A DNA stretch of 64,000 nt, from contig NZ_JASPGD010000005.1 in NCBI RefSeq assembly GCF_030232885.1, positions 62,001 through 126,000 of the forward strand. The letters are read 5' to 3'. The notes below the pieces were generated by a model. The model saw only the letters and a program-made list of their open reading frames with translations, did not search any database and was not told the DNA's origin. Both the position numbers and the translations under genes were made by a program. Source of the stretch: Corynebacterium sp. MSK297 (lineage in GTDB: Bacteria > Actinomycetota > Actinomycetes > Mycobacteriales > Mycobacteriaceae). Below are positions 50,192 to 59,182 of the stretch, one piece after another (position 1 is the stretch's first letter; the number at the start of each line of letters is the position of its first letter).

Positions 50192-50405
50192 GGTGCTGTT
50201 GCAAAGTTGGGGCAGTAGGAAGAGCGACGTGAACTAATCACAGCCATGGGTATTTTCTCGGGTCGTCATTTCCCCCGTGACATTATTCTGTGGGCAGTGG
50301 GTGGTACTGCCGCTACGGGGTGAGCTACCGCGCTCTGGAGGAAATGATGACTTCAGCGGGGTGTGTCGGTTGATCACACCACGATCTACCGCTGGGTCTA
50401 GAAAA
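50192..50405 (+). mobile_element. Truncated IS1628-type element (second copy)
   Basis: Begins with the same GGTGCTGTTGCAAAGTTGGG terminus as the element at 27645 and follows it for about 210 bp. It covers the first 50 transposase codons with frameshifts, then breaks off at about 50405. The right end is missing. Confidence 0.85.
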
Positions 50406-50417
50406 CTGATTATATAA

Positions 50418-50564
50418 CTGTGGATAAAGCAGTGGGGTCGGCTCAAAATCGTTCACCTGAAGGGGGATAACGAAGAGACCTATGAGCCTTCCCCTGATAC
50501 TATTTATGTTGGTCCTTCAGAAACTCCCGGTGAAGCCGTAAATGATCTCGGAGAGAACAATTAG
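50418..50564 (+). pseudogene. C-terminal fragment of an unknown gene
   Basis: An open frame of 48 codons without a start ends in TAG directly against the next ATG ('GDNEETYEPSPDTIYVGPSE'). It is probably the tail of a gene cut by the IS1628-type element. Not recognised. Confidence 0.4.
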
Positions 50565-50870
50565 ATGGTGTCCTTACCTGGATTGCTTTTATTTGCCACT
50601 GTTATGGGGATCTTTTTTGGGGTTCCCTCTGCTCTGGTTGTTATTTATGTAAATTACTACAGTAAATATCATATAACTTTTAGAATAAGAAAATATTTCT
50701 GTGTTTTTGTGATTGCTTTTCTGGCTTATTTCAGTATCGTGATGCTCGATGCTGATTTCCGTGTAGCTGAGATGTGGATGGCCACCAGTGTAGCTACGCC
50801 ATTAGCGATTAGCCATGTAGTATTTATGAAACTAACATTCTTGTTGTTTCAGGATAAAGAAGACTCATGA
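50565..50870 (+). CDS. Small AT-rich membrane protein of unknown function
   Basis: 101 residues with three predicted hydrophobic stretches (about 5-28, 42-60, 72-95). Base composition is clearly AT-richer than both the copper genes and the core genes, a sign of separate origin. The start abuts the stop of the preceding fragment, so the two may once have been a coupled pair. Not recognised. Confidence 0.5.
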   Translation: MVSLPGLLLFATVMGIFFGVPSALVVIYVNYYSKYHITFRIRKYFCVFVIAFLAYFSIVMLDADFRVAEMWMATSVATPLAISHVVFMKLTFLLFQDKEDS

Positions 50871-51063
50871 TCTTCATCCTAGAGAGTGTCTGTTAGTTCG
50901 TGTGCGGGGTTTGGTTTACAAGTAATCCGAGAATCGGTCGGGATAAGCCACCGCTGGGGATGCGGAAACTAACGCAAAACACCCTTACTTAGGTTAGATG
51001 ACGGTCATACTCACCCCATATAAGGGGAATAAAAAGTAACATCAATTTTTGTGCTTGAAACTT

Positions 51064-51215
51064 GAAGTGCCCTGGGCTTTGTTCTAGGCATTTGCCTTAA
51101 TTTCCATTATTTCTCGAGCCGGTTGTCGGCTGCAAAACTCTGCTTCAACCTCTATTGGCGTGCGGTAGTCAAAGTTCTGATGAAGCATGGCGTCGTTCCA
51201 CCAATCCACCGGTAT
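51064..51215 (-). mobile_element. IS3-family end fragment
   Basis: GAAGTGCCCTGGGCTTTGTT and the following bases resemble the left end of the IS3 element at 41262. On the minus strand it encodes 'HQNFDYRTPIEVEAEF' and a stop, corresponding to the IS3 OrfB C-terminus. The rest is absent. The 50871-51063 stretch before it carries no recognisable gene. Confidence 0.75.
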
Positions 51216-51227
51216 CGCGATAAACAA

Positions 51228-51243
51228 TGTTTCACGTGAAACA
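51228..51243. other. parS centromere site
   Basis: TGTTTCACGTGAAACA, the perfect 16-bp palindrome bound by ParB. Located 42 kb from the dnaA region, within the range where origin-proximal parS sites occur. It lies outside genes, 13 bp after the IS3 fragment and 37 bp before the 23-bp repeats. Confidence 0.93.
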
Positions 51244-51279
51244 TGGACTCGAGCACAGGCGAATGCAGACGCGCGTTCA

Positions 51280-51371
51280 TCAAAGTGTCGGTTAGAATCG
51301 TCTCAAACTGTCGGATAAAATGACCTCAAAGTGTCGGTTAAAATCGCCTCAAACTGTCGGATGGTGAAATA
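51280..51371 (+). repeat. Four tandem 23-bp repeats ahead of a DUF4143 gene
   Basis: Units start at 51280, 51303, 51326 and 51349, each beginning TCAAAxTGTCGG. Copies 1 and 3 read TCAAAGTGTCGGTTA, copies 2 and 4 TCAAACTGTCGGATA/G, so the true period is 46 bp (A-B-A-B). The last unit touches the GTG start codon at 51372. Confidence 0.9.
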
Positions 51372-52598
51372 GTGGTGTTGTCTCAGGGCTATATTCCGCG
51401 GATAGCGGATGTTTTTGTGGAGCAGTCGTTGCGGCGCACTGGAGCCTTGTTGATTGAGGGACCGAAGGGTTGTGGCAAGACTGCGACCGCCCGTCACCAT
51501 GCCGAGAGCGAAATCAAAGTAGACATCGATCCTGATGTGGAGATTTCAATGGGGGTAGATCCGGCTCTTGTATTACAAGGGCCGACGCCGAGAGTTTTGG
51601 ACGAATGGCAGGCCCAACCAAAATTATGGGACGTAGTACGCCACGAAATTGATGGGCGTGGGCAGCCTGGACAATTTATTTTGACAGGATCAACCGCCCC
51701 AGCCGAAGCGGTGCAAGGCCATTCTGGAGCCGGAAGATTCTCTCGCTTAACAATGCATACCATGACACTGGCAGAATCGGGAGAATCCACTGGACAAGCT
51801 TCACTGCTCAACATGGTGAAGGGCGAGGCACCGCGCGTCGGCAAGACGGAACTAACTATCCACGATCTTGCGGAAAGGATTTGCCGAGGCGGGTGGCCAG
51901 GCTTTTTGCGTCTTAGTGTTGCGGATGCACAAGCAAACCTACGTGATTATGTACGGACCATCGTGGAGCTCGACATTTCCACACCGGACAAGGTGAAGCG
52001 TAACCCAGCTCGGGTTCTGCGGGTAATGCGATCTCTGGCTCGTGGGATCGGAACTGAAATGTCGACGACTGCAATCGCCACAGATGCTGAATTGCACAGA
52101 GAAACTGCGATTGACTACTTGGATTCTCTCGAGCGTATTTTCATCAGCCAAGACCAACCGGCGTGGTCACAATCCCTGCGCTCACGTACCCCACTACGCA
52201 AAGCAGCCAAACGGCACTTTGCAGACCCAGCGTTAGCAGTTGCTGCGCTACAAAAACAGCCGGACGATCTTTTACACGACTTCGAATTTTTCGGTCAGCT
52301 TTTTGAATCGCTGGTGGTTCATGAATTACGCGCGCTGACGAACGAGCCGGTCTATCACGCTCGCCTCGGGGATGGCACCGAAGTTGATGCGATTACGACG
52401 CTCGCTGGGCGAACAGTGCTCGTGGAGATCAAACTCGGGCACCATCCCAATGTGGTCGACGGTGCGGCGGCAAGTCTGCAGAAATTCGCCGCGGTGATGC
52501 CTGAGCCAGCTGAATTGCTGGTCGTGACCGGCGGTGGAATGTCATACCGTCGGCCTGATGGCGTCAACGTCATCGCCATTGGTGCATTCGGGCGCTAG
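51372..52598 (+). CDS. AAA-type ATPase with DUF4143 domain
   Basis: 408 residues. Walker A 'LIEGPKGCGKTATA' at about residues 27-40, Walker B-like 'PRVLDEWQ', and 'GQFILTGSTAP' (sensor region). A C-terminal DUF4143 domain (about 190-350) ends with 'FFGQLFESLVVHELRAL' and 'VDAITTLAGRTVLVEIKLG', a PD-(D/E)xK-like D-x(n)-E-x-K signature. Cellular role of this family is unclear. Its GTG start adjoins the tandem repeats, which may be an operator. Confidence 0.88.
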   Translation: MVLSQGYIPRIADVFVEQSLRRTGALLIEGPKGCGKTATARHHAESEIKVDIDPDVEISMGVDPALVLQGPTPRVLDEWQAQPKLWDVVRHEIDGRGQPGQFILTGSTAPAEAVQGHSGAGRFSRLTMHTMTLAESGESTGQASLLNMVKGEAPRVGKTELTIHDLAERICRGGWPGFLRLSVADAQANLRDYVRTIVELDISTPDKVKRNPARVLRVMRSLARGIGTEMSTTAIATDAELHRETAIDYLDSLERIFISQDQPAWSQSLRSRTPLRKAAKRHFADPALAVAALQKQPDDLLHDFEFFGQLFESLVVHELRALTNEPVYHARLGDGTEVDAITTLAGRTVLVEIKLGHHPNVVDGAAASLQKFAAVMPEPAELLVVTGGGMSYRRPDGVNVIAIGAFGR

Positions 52599-52633
52599 GC
52601 AGTTAAACGGACGGCTTAAAGCTCCCGCAGTGC

Positions 52634-53776
52634 CTAAATCTCGCGCAGTTCCTTCTGTAGCCGCGCGCCCATTAGATCCCAGTTCCAATTCTTGACGACG
52701 TGCGCCCTGCCCGCAGCACCCATCTCTGAGCGCAGCTGGGCGTCGGCAAGCAAGCCTTGCAACCCGCGCACAATGCTTGCCACCCGGTGCCCGTTGACTA
52801 CCACGCCGGTGTCGTCGGTGATGGTTTCCGGCGCACCCCCGGAGCTTCCGGCGACCACCGGAATGCCACAAGCCTGCGCTTCCAAATACACGATGCCCAG
52901 CCCTTCTACGGATAACCCTCCTGCGCGAGTGCGAGCGGGCATCGCGAAAATATCCGCGGCAGCCAACGCATTGTTAACGCGCACCCGGTTCTGCTGATAA
53001 TCCGTGTTGTTGAGCAAAAGAGCATCCGGCGCATACTTCTGCCGCAGCCTTTCCAGGCGCCGATACGAACGCCCACGGCCCACCAAAATCAATTGCACAT
53101 CCGGAAACTGCCGACGCAGCACCGGAAACGCGCGCAACAGCTTGTCCTGGCCTTTACGCGGCACAAAACGCGAAATGCATACGATCGTCGGCGCAGAAGC
53201 AGCAATCCCAAAGGCATGCTTCGCTTCCGCCTGCCGCTGAGGGCTCGCAATCCCAAAATTATCCGCGTTGACCCCGGAAGGCAGATGCACCCACCGTGGG
53301 CGGCTACCAAAGGGTTTTTCCAGCCGACGGCGTGTGTAAGACGAGATATACGTCAGCACATCAGAGTTATTGCCAATCACGCGCAGCGCCTGGCGCGCTC
53401 CAGGGATCATGGACCAGCCGACTTCATGGCCGTGCGTGGTGGAAATGACTTTCTTCGCCCCGGCTTTTTTTGCGGTCTTCGCCAGCAACGCCAGGGGAGC
53501 AGCCGCACCAAACCACACGGTGTCAATATCGTGGGTGCGGATGATTTCGCGGAGTTTCTTTGCCGCCCCCGGCGTCGGCAGTAATAGGCAGTGTGGCCAG
53601 CGAATCACTGGGTATTTCAGCTGTGCATCGTAGTTCTCGCAGGCAGCTTTATCCCGTGTGGGCGCAAAAACGATGATCTCGTTGGGGTTCAGAAGAGAAA
53701 CGAAATCCCGTAGATATGATTCAATCCCCCCGATTACCGGAGGGAAATCATTGGTGACCAGCAGTGTTTTCGGCAT
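52634..53776 (-). CDS. pimB: PimB'-like GDP-mannose-dependent mannosyltransferase
   Basis: 380 residues, GT-B fold, GT4 family. 'LLVTNDFPPVIGGIESYLRDFV' at the N-terminus, 'STTHGHEVGWSMIPGARQALR', 'RFVPRKGQDKLLRAFP' and 'GLGIVYLEAQACGIPVVAGSSGGAPE' closely resemble C. glutamicum PimB', which adds the second mannose to phosphatidylinositol mannosides. The stretch 'LLLNNTDYQQNRVRVNN' before 'ALAAADIFAMPARTR' is longer than I recall in PimB', so a paralogue is possible. Confidence 0.85.
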   Translation of the reverse strand: MPKTLLVTNDFPPVIGGIESYLRDFVSLLNPNEIIVFAPTRDKAACENYDAQLKYPVIRWPHCLLLPTPGAAKKLREIIRTHDIDTVWFGAAAPLALLAKTAKKAGAKKVISTTHGHEVGWSMIPGARQALRVIGNNSDVLTYISSYTRRRLEKPFGSRPRWVHLPSGVNADNFGIASPQRQAEAKHAFGIAASAPTIVCISRFVPRKGQDKLLRAFPVLRRQFPDVQLILVGRGRSYRRLERLRQKYAPDALLLNNTDYQQNRVRVNNALAAADIFAMPARTRAGGLSVEGLGIVYLEAQACGIPVVAGSSGGAPETITDDTGVVVNGHRVASIVRGLQGLLADAQLRSEMGAAGRAHVVKNWNWDLMGARLQKELREI

Positions 53777-53785
53777 GGTCGGTGG

Positions 53786-54022
53786 TTATAGCGCGTCGCT
53801 GAGGTGATAGTTTTTCACTTCGCTGCCATAAATGGTGCGCTCTTCACCGTTGATATCGACGCTCTGGAACACGGAATCGTTTTCGATGGCCTCGCGCAGC
53901 ATCTCGATGCGGTTGCCTTGCTCACCTGGGGCAATTCCGGCGGGGAAATAGTAAGTTGCGCCGTTGTCCAGTTTCACTGACAGTTCTTGCACGCCCAAAG
54001 CAATTTCCTCCTCGTCTTTCAC
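53786..54022 (-). CDS. Small conserved-type hypothetical protein
   Basis: 78 residues, acidic, with 'LSVKLDNGATYYFPAGIAPGEQGNRIEML'. No signal or membrane segment. It lies 9 bp upstream of pimB on the same strand and is likely co-transcribed. Not recognised. Confidence 0.65.
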   Translation of the reverse strand: MKDEEEIALGVQELSVKLDNGATYYFPAGIAPGEQGNRIEMLREAIENDSVFQSVDINGEERTIYGSEVKNYHLSDAL

Positions 54023-54234
54023 ACCGCTGTGTCCTATAACCGGCTGATTACCGCCTGTTGGCTGGCTGATAACCAGCTGCAGCCATAGAAATAGGGCCTG
54101 TGGTGTTGATAATTCCCTTGCACCACAAACCCTATCGAAGCAGATGGCTTAGCTCACGTAACGACTTTATGGCATATGTCTCTTTACGACGCCGCTTGCC
54201 GACGCCGGGCTTGCGGCACCCAGCTTGCCGACGA

Positions 54235-55383
54235 TTACTTGTCGCCGGACTCAGAACCGCCTTCAGCTTCAGCCGCAGAATCCGAATCAGAATCCGATTC
54301 CAACTTGTCCTTCAGCTGCTCGTCGATGTGCGCTGCCTTTTCGGCGGCGTCGGCATCGTCGTGAGCCACAGCGCGGGTGGCCTCGGAAGCAGCCAGGTTT
54401 TCCGCAGCACCCTGGGAAAGATTCTTGGCCAGCTGCTCGTCAATGTCTGCCAGCAACTCCTCGTCACGCTCGGCTGGATCCTCGGCCAACTCGCCGGCTT
54501 TCTTTTCTGCCTTGTGGTTTTCCTCGGAAGCATCCGCGTTTGGTGCTTCGAGGTCATCTTCGCTGGTCGAGGAGTACACCAGCGTGCTGGTGGTATTCGA
54601 GCTGTAATCGCTAGCCTTTGGTGGCTGTTCTTGCGCGCCGGAGTTGCGCTTGTTCAGCACATAGGCGATAACACCAACGATTGCGGCGAGAACAGCGGCC
54701 CACAGGGCGTAGAAACCGAAGCCGCGGGATTTCGACTGAGACTTTGTCTTCTTGTCAAACTGCTTCTGCGCCTTTTTGGCCTGCTGCTTAGCCGTCTTTT
54801 CGGCTTGCTTCTGGGCTTTCTTCAGCTTCTGTGGTGCGTTATCAGCCAGCTCGCCGGCCTGCTTCTGCACGGTCTTAGAAGCTTTTTTCGCAGCCTTTTT
54901 CGCGTTCTTCTTATCTAGTTTCTTGGCTGCTTTGTCCTTGACCTTCTGCGCAGCAGCGTTGGCTTTTTTCTCTGCGCGAGATAGACGTTTGCGGTTTTTC
55001 CGGCCCAGCTTTTTATTAGCTTTCTTGCGCAGCTTCTTCGCCTGCTTTTGAGCCTTTTTGGTGGCCTTGGAGAAATTCTCACTGGCGGCCTCGCGGGCGT
55101 TTTCTACCGTTTCGGAGACGTCGCCGTCGGTAAGTTCCCGGCCGACATCCTGCAGGCTTTCAATGCTTTTGTCTAGACGCGCGTGCGCAGCTTTGGTGAG
55201 CTTGCCAGCTTCCTTGCGTGCTTCCGGGAAGTGCTTTTCTGCACTCTTGTCGACGGTTTTCGCCGCGCTTTCCAGGAATTCGAATGCCTCTTGGGACTTT
55301 TTATCCCGGTAATCTTTGAATTTTTCCCAGCCAGTTGAGCTGAGGTCCCGCGCGATGCGCAGGTTGACGTTTGCAGAACTCAT
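54235..55383 (-). CDS. Lys/Ala-rich single-pass membrane protein
   Basis: 382 residues in three parts. Residues 1-220 are strongly basic and helical, with runs such as 'KKAQKQAKKLRKKANKKLGR' resembling histone H1-like or coiled-coil tails. One membrane helix lies at about 223-243 ('ALWAAVLAAIVGVIAYVL'). Residues 250-382 are acidic and Ser/Asp/Glu-rich. By the positive-inside rule the basic half is cytoplasmic. The ATG at 55383 has GAGGTGAAC upstream. No known function; a role in contacting DNA or acidic surface polymers is conceivable. Confidence 0.8.
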   Translation of the reverse strand: MSSANVNLRIARDLSSTGWEKFKDYRDKKSQEAFEFLESAAKTVDKSAEKHFPEARKEAGKLTKAAHARLDKSIESLQDVGRELTDGDVSETVENAREAASENFSKATKKAQKQAKKLRKKANKKLGRKNRKRLSRAEKKANAAAQKVKDKAAKKLDKKNAKKAAKKASKTVQKQAGELADNAPQKLKKAQKQAEKTAKQQAKKAQKQFDKKTKSQSKSRGFGFYALWAAVLAAIVGVIAYVLNKRNSGAQEQPPKASDYSSNTTSTLVYSSTSEDDLEAPNADASEENHKAEKKAGELAEDPAERDEELLADIDEQLAKNLSQGAAENLAASEATRAVAHDDADAAEKAAHIDEQLKDKLESDSDSDSAAEAEGGSESGDK

Positions 55384-55511
55384 GGTGTGTTCACCTCGTT
55401 AATCACACGGTTGTCGCTAGTTATTAGTTCTAAGGATAGTTGCTGTGAAAGCTGATGTGGGGGATAACAGCGAAAATAAAGTATTTCCAGCACATCTTAA
55501 TGGTAATACCA

Positions 55512-55527
55512 TAGACAGCTTGGTTCA
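55512..55527 (+). promoter_or_regulatory. McbR-like operator 1 upstream of metF
   Basis: TAGAC-AGCTTG-GTTCA resembles the McbR consensus TAGAC-N6-GTCTA. It follows a TGGTAATACCA palindrome (55501-55511). The core TAGACAGCTTGGT recurs 150 bp downstream. The 55384-55715 stretch contains no gene. Confidence 0.55.
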
Positions 55528-55661
55528 TTTTTACCGATTGGCGGCGAATTATATTCAGTTCCCTCAAGTACTGTTTTTCCAGCATGAACGCCCCACCGAA
55601 TGGTAATACCTTTCCGGATTCTTCCTTGTTAACTGCGTAAGCATTAGATTGATGCCAACAC

Positions 55662-55677
55662 TAGACAGCTTGGTACA
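55662..55677 (+). promoter_or_regulatory. McbR-like operator 2 upstream of metF
   Basis: TAGAC-AGCTTG-GTACA, 38 bp before the metF start, repeats operator 1 over 13 bases. McbR represses sulfur and methionine genes in corynebacteria, which fits the metF-metE genes downstream. Confidence 0.55.
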
Positions 55678-55715
55678 CAATCAAGACACAAACCGCCGGA
55701 AGGAGGTGACAAATA

Positions 55716-56699
55716 ATGGCCCCACGAGTATCTGCCTCTGCACCGTTGGATGATTCCAGCGCTAATCCGGATAACCTGGATAGCGCAGAAAACACGCAGC
55801 CACGTACCGCATCAGAGCGCACAGCACTATCCTTCGAGGTCATCCCGCCGCGCCATGACGTAGACGAGAAGAAGATTTCCCATCTGCTGGAAACGCTGGA
55901 ATCTTACCGGCCGGACTATATCTCGGTCACCAGCTCACGGCGTTCCGGCTGGTTGGACGGCACCGCAAAATTTATCTCCCGCATCGACCGCGAAACCAAC
56001 ATGCGCACCCTGGCGCACCTCGCGTGCACGGCGGGCACCAAGCAAGAGATGGTCGCATGGATCAACCGCCTCATCGATTCCGGCGTGCGTGGCTTATTAG
56101 CCCTGCGCGGTGACCTGCCAGAAGGCGAGGTGAAGCTGCCAGCAGATCACCTGCAGTACGCCGACGAACTCGTGCGCCTGATCCGCCAAGTGGAAAGCCA
56201 ACAGGCAGCTCGTTTTGCCGCCGGCCGCTTGGCCGTTGCCGTGGCCAGTTACCCGAACGGCCATTACCAGGCGCGCACCGACGACGAGAACTTCGACGTG
56301 CTGCTGTCCAAACAACGCAGCGGCGCCGATCTGGCCATCAGCCAGCTGTTTTTCGAAGCCGAAGATTTCTTAAAGTTCCGTCGTCGCGCAGAACTGGCTG
56401 GCGTGCGCATCCCACAGATCCCGGGAATCATGCCGATTACCAGCGTGCGCCGCCTGCGCCGCATGGCGGAATTTTCCAGCCTGCCGGTACCGGAGCACCT
56501 GGTGCGCCGACTAGAAAACGCCCGGGACGAGCGCGCCGAGGGCATCGCGATCACCGCCGAACTCGTGCAAGCAATGGTGGACAACGATGTCGGCAGCCTG
56601 CACATCTACACCCACAACAACGCGGAGGTCACCCAAGAGCTCCTGGACGCGGTCGGGATTCGCCCGCCAACCGCGCCCAGCCCAAGCGCGCCCGGCTGA
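55716..56699 (+). CDS. metF: Methylenetetrahydrofolate reductase
   Basis: 327 residues. A TIM-barrel flavoprotein reducing 5,10-methylene-THF to 5-methyl-THF for methionine synthesis. Motifs 'LSFEVIPPRHD' at the N-terminus, 'LAHLACTAGT' and 'GVRGLLALRGDLPEGE' are seen. The first 35 residues are an extra low-complexity extension. A near-perfect AAGGAGGTGA precedes the ATG. metE follows 112 bp downstream, supplied by this enzyme's product. Confidence 0.94.
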   Translation: MAPRVSASAPLDDSSANPDNLDSAENTQPRTASERTALSFEVIPPRHDVDEKKISHLLETLESYRPDYISVTSSRRSGWLDGTAKFISRIDRETNMRTLAHLACTAGTKQEMVAWINRLIDSGVRGLLALRGDLPEGEVKLPADHLQYADELVRLIRQVESQQAARFAAGRLAVAVASYPNGHYQARTDDENFDVLLSKQRSGADLAISQLFFEAEDFLKFRRRAELAGVRIPQIPGIMPITSVRRLRRMAEFSSLPVPEHLVRRLENARDERAEGIAITAELVQAMVDNDVGSLHIYTHNNAEVTQELLDAVGIRPPTAPSPSAPG

Positions 56700-56811
56700 T
56701 TTTCTGGCTAGGCCCGCCGCACCCCTACAGAACCCACAACTTCATAGTCCGTAAACACAATCAACACGCAAAACACAAACCCCACCTGCCTTGAGGAAGG
56801 ACACGACAGAC

Positions 56812-59109
56812 ATGTCGCAGACACCATTTCCAACAAAAACCATCGAGGGCTATCCCCGCGTTGGCGCCAACCGCGAGCTCAAGCGTGCTCTGGAATCTTA
56901 CTGGGCCGGGCGCATCGACCGCCCTACTTTTGAATCCGCAGCACACTCGCTGCGTATTGATACCTACGCCCGCCTGAAGGATCTGGGTCTTGCCGACGAC
57001 TACGCCATCCCCGCCGACGTCGCGTATTACGACCAGGTGCTGGAAACCGCACTGACCGTCGGTGCTCTGGGCGGCGACGCAGAAGAAGTTAGCCTGGACG
57101 AGGAATTCACCCTGGCTCGCGGTAATGCTGATACCGCCCCGTTGGAAATGACCAAGTGGTTCGACACCAACTACCACTACATCGTCCCAGAAATCAGCGC
57201 TGAGCAGTCCTTTACTGCCCGCCCGCAGCGCCTGCTGAAGCTGGTCGATGAAGCCCGCGAAGCCGGACACACCATCCGCCCATACCTGGTGGGACCAGTC
57301 ACCGTGTTGGCTCTCTCCAAGGCAGCCGACGGCACCACCAACCCGTTGGATCGCGTGGATGACCTCGCGAAATCCTATGCAAAGGTGTTCGCGGCACTGA
57401 AGGAAGCCGGCGTGGAGTGGGTACAGGTTGCAGAACCTGCCTTGGTTGCGGACCACACCGGAATCTCCGATGCTGAACTCGCCGATCGCGCCGGTGCCAT
57501 CTGGACGGAACTGCTGGGCAACGACAACCGCCCGCAGGTGTACCTGACCACCCCATATGGTTCGCTGCAGGCTGGCCTGGACAAGTTGCTGGCCGCCGCC
57601 CCAGAGGCCTTCCAGGTGGATGTTTCCCGCCCAACCCAGGCGCTGGATTCGAACTACCTGGGCCGCATCAAAGAAGCTGTAGCCAAGTCACCACAGACCA
57701 CCCTGGTGGCCGGTCTGGTCGATGGCCGCAATGTGTGGGCTGGCGACCTGAACTCGCTGGTAGCAACCGCGGAAGAACTCGGCGTCAAGCACGTCACGAC
57801 CTCCGTGTCGCTGCAGCACGTGCCACACACCGTCGAGGCAGAAAAGAACCTGCCTGTCGACGTCGCTGGTTGGTTCTCTTTCGCTGACGAGAAAATCTCC
57901 GAGGTCGTCGCCATCGCCGCAGCCCTGGACGGCAAGCGCGATGAGGTAGAGCAGACTTTCGCCCGCTCAGAGCGCGCCCTGCGCACCCGCAAGGAATCCG
58001 AGCGTACGCACAATGCGGCCGTCGCCCAGCGCGTCGCCAAGCTGCCAGAAGGCCAGGTTGCTCGTGAACCGAAGTTCGCCGAGCGCACCGAAATCCAAGA
58101 GGAACTGGGCCTGCCGAAGTTGCCGACCACCACCATCGGTTCCTTCCCACAGACCAAGCAGATCCGTGGTGCCCGCGCCGATCACCGCGCTGGTAAGCTC
58201 ACCGACGAGCAGTACGTGGAAGAGCTGCGCGGGGAGATCGCCTCGGTGATCAAGCTGCAGGAAGACTTGGGCATCGACGTGCTGGTACACGGAGAACCTG
58301 AGCGCAACGACATGGTGCAGTACTTCGCGGAGCTTCTCGACGGCTTTGTGGTCACCGAAAACGGCTGGGTACAGTCCTACGGTTCCCGCTGCACCCGTCC
58401 TCCAATCGTGGTCGGCGATGTCTCCCGCCCGGAGGCCATGACCACCGAGTGGGCGAAGTACGCGCAGTCGCTGTCCGACAAGCACGTCAAGGGCATGCTG
58501 ACTGGCCCGGTGACCATCCTGGCGTGGTCGTTCATTCGTGACGACGTCCACCAGTCCGTCTCCGCCGACCAAATCGGTGTCGCGCTTGCCGACGAAGTTG
58601 CTGACCTGGAAGAAGCTGGCATCGACATCATCCAGATCGACGAGCCAGCCCTGCGCGAGTTGTTGCCACTGCGCGAATCCGACCGCGCTTCCTACCTGGA
58701 CTGGGCCGTACGTGCCTTCCGCTTGGTCTCGCTGGAGGCGAAGCCAAAGACACAGATCCACACCCACCTGTGCTACTCCGAGTTCGGCCAGATCATCGAC
58801 GCGGTCGCCGCACTGGATGCCGACGTGACCTCCATCGAGGCCGCACGTTCCCGCATGGAATTGCTGGAGGATCTCAACGATTCCTTCACCAGCGAAATCG
58901 GACCGGGCATCTACGACATCCACTCGCCACGCATCCCGTCGGTGGAAGAGATGGAAGAGCTGATTCGTGCGGCGTTGAAGAACGTCGACGAGAAGCGCCT
59001 GTGGATCAACCCGGACTGTGGTTTGAAGACCCGTGGTTACGAAGAGACCGAGGAGTCGCTGCGCAACATGGTTACCGCGCGCAACAACGTGGTGGAATCA
59101 CTGAACTAA
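56812..59109 (+). CDS. metE: Cobalamin-independent methionine synthase
   Basis: 765 residues, full length. MetE transfers methyl from 5-methyl-THF-polyglutamate to homocysteine. The N-terminal '[19 protein letters not shown]' and C-terminal zinc ligands in '[10 protein letters not shown]' (His, Cys) and 'NPDCGLKTR' (Cys) are present. No cobalamin riboswitch is apparent upstream. ATG 56812 is preferred over ATG 56791 because homologues start here and GAGGAAGGA precedes it. Confidence 0.97.
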   Translation: MSQTPFPTKTIEGYPRVGANRELKRALESYWAGRIDRPTFESAAHSLRIDTYARLKDLGLADDYAIPADVAYYDQVLETALTVGALGGDAEEVSLDEEFTLARGNADTAPLEMTKWFDTNYHYIVPEISAEQSFTARPQRLLKLVDEAREAGHTIRPYLVGPVTVLALSKAADGTTNPLDRVDDLAKSYAKVFAALKEAGVEWVQVAEPALVADHTGISDAELADRAGAIWTELLGNDNRPQVYLTTPYGSLQAGLDKLLAAAPEAFQVDVSRPTQALDSNYLGRIKEAVAKSPQTTLVAGLVDGRNVWAGDLNSLVATAEELGVKHVTTSVSLQHVPHTVEAEKNLPVDVAGWFSFADEKISEVVAIAAALDGKRDEVEQTFARSERALRTRKESERTHNAAVAQRVAKLPEGQVAREPKFAERTEIQEELGLPKLPTTTIGSFPQTKQIRGARADHRAGKLTDEQYVEELRGEIASVIKLQEDLGIDVLVHGEPERNDMVQYFAELLDGFVVTENGWVQSYGSRCTRPPIVVGDVSRPEAMTTEWAKYAQSLSDKHVKGMLTGPVTILAWSFIRDDVHQSVSADQIGVALADEVADLEEAGIDIIQIDEPALRELLPLRESDRASYLDWAVRAFRLVSLEAKPKTQIHTHLCYSEFGQIIDAVAALDADVTSIEAARSRMELLEDLNDSFTSEIGPGIYDIHSPRIPSVEEMEELIRAALKNVDEKRLWINPDCGLKTRGYEETEESLRNMVTARNNVVESLN

Positions 59110-59182
59110 CAGCGAGACGGTTAGCGTCGGCGTCGCCAAGCACAATCGGGCGGTGCTGACAGCTGGCCTGAGGCGCTACCAC

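Noticed and set aside
51280..51371. CRISPR array
   Set aside because: The 23-bp units are directly adjacent with no unique spacers, and no cas gene is nearby.
56700..56811. Cobalamin riboswitch ahead of metE
   Set aside because: The 112-bp interval is too short and lacks a B12-box.
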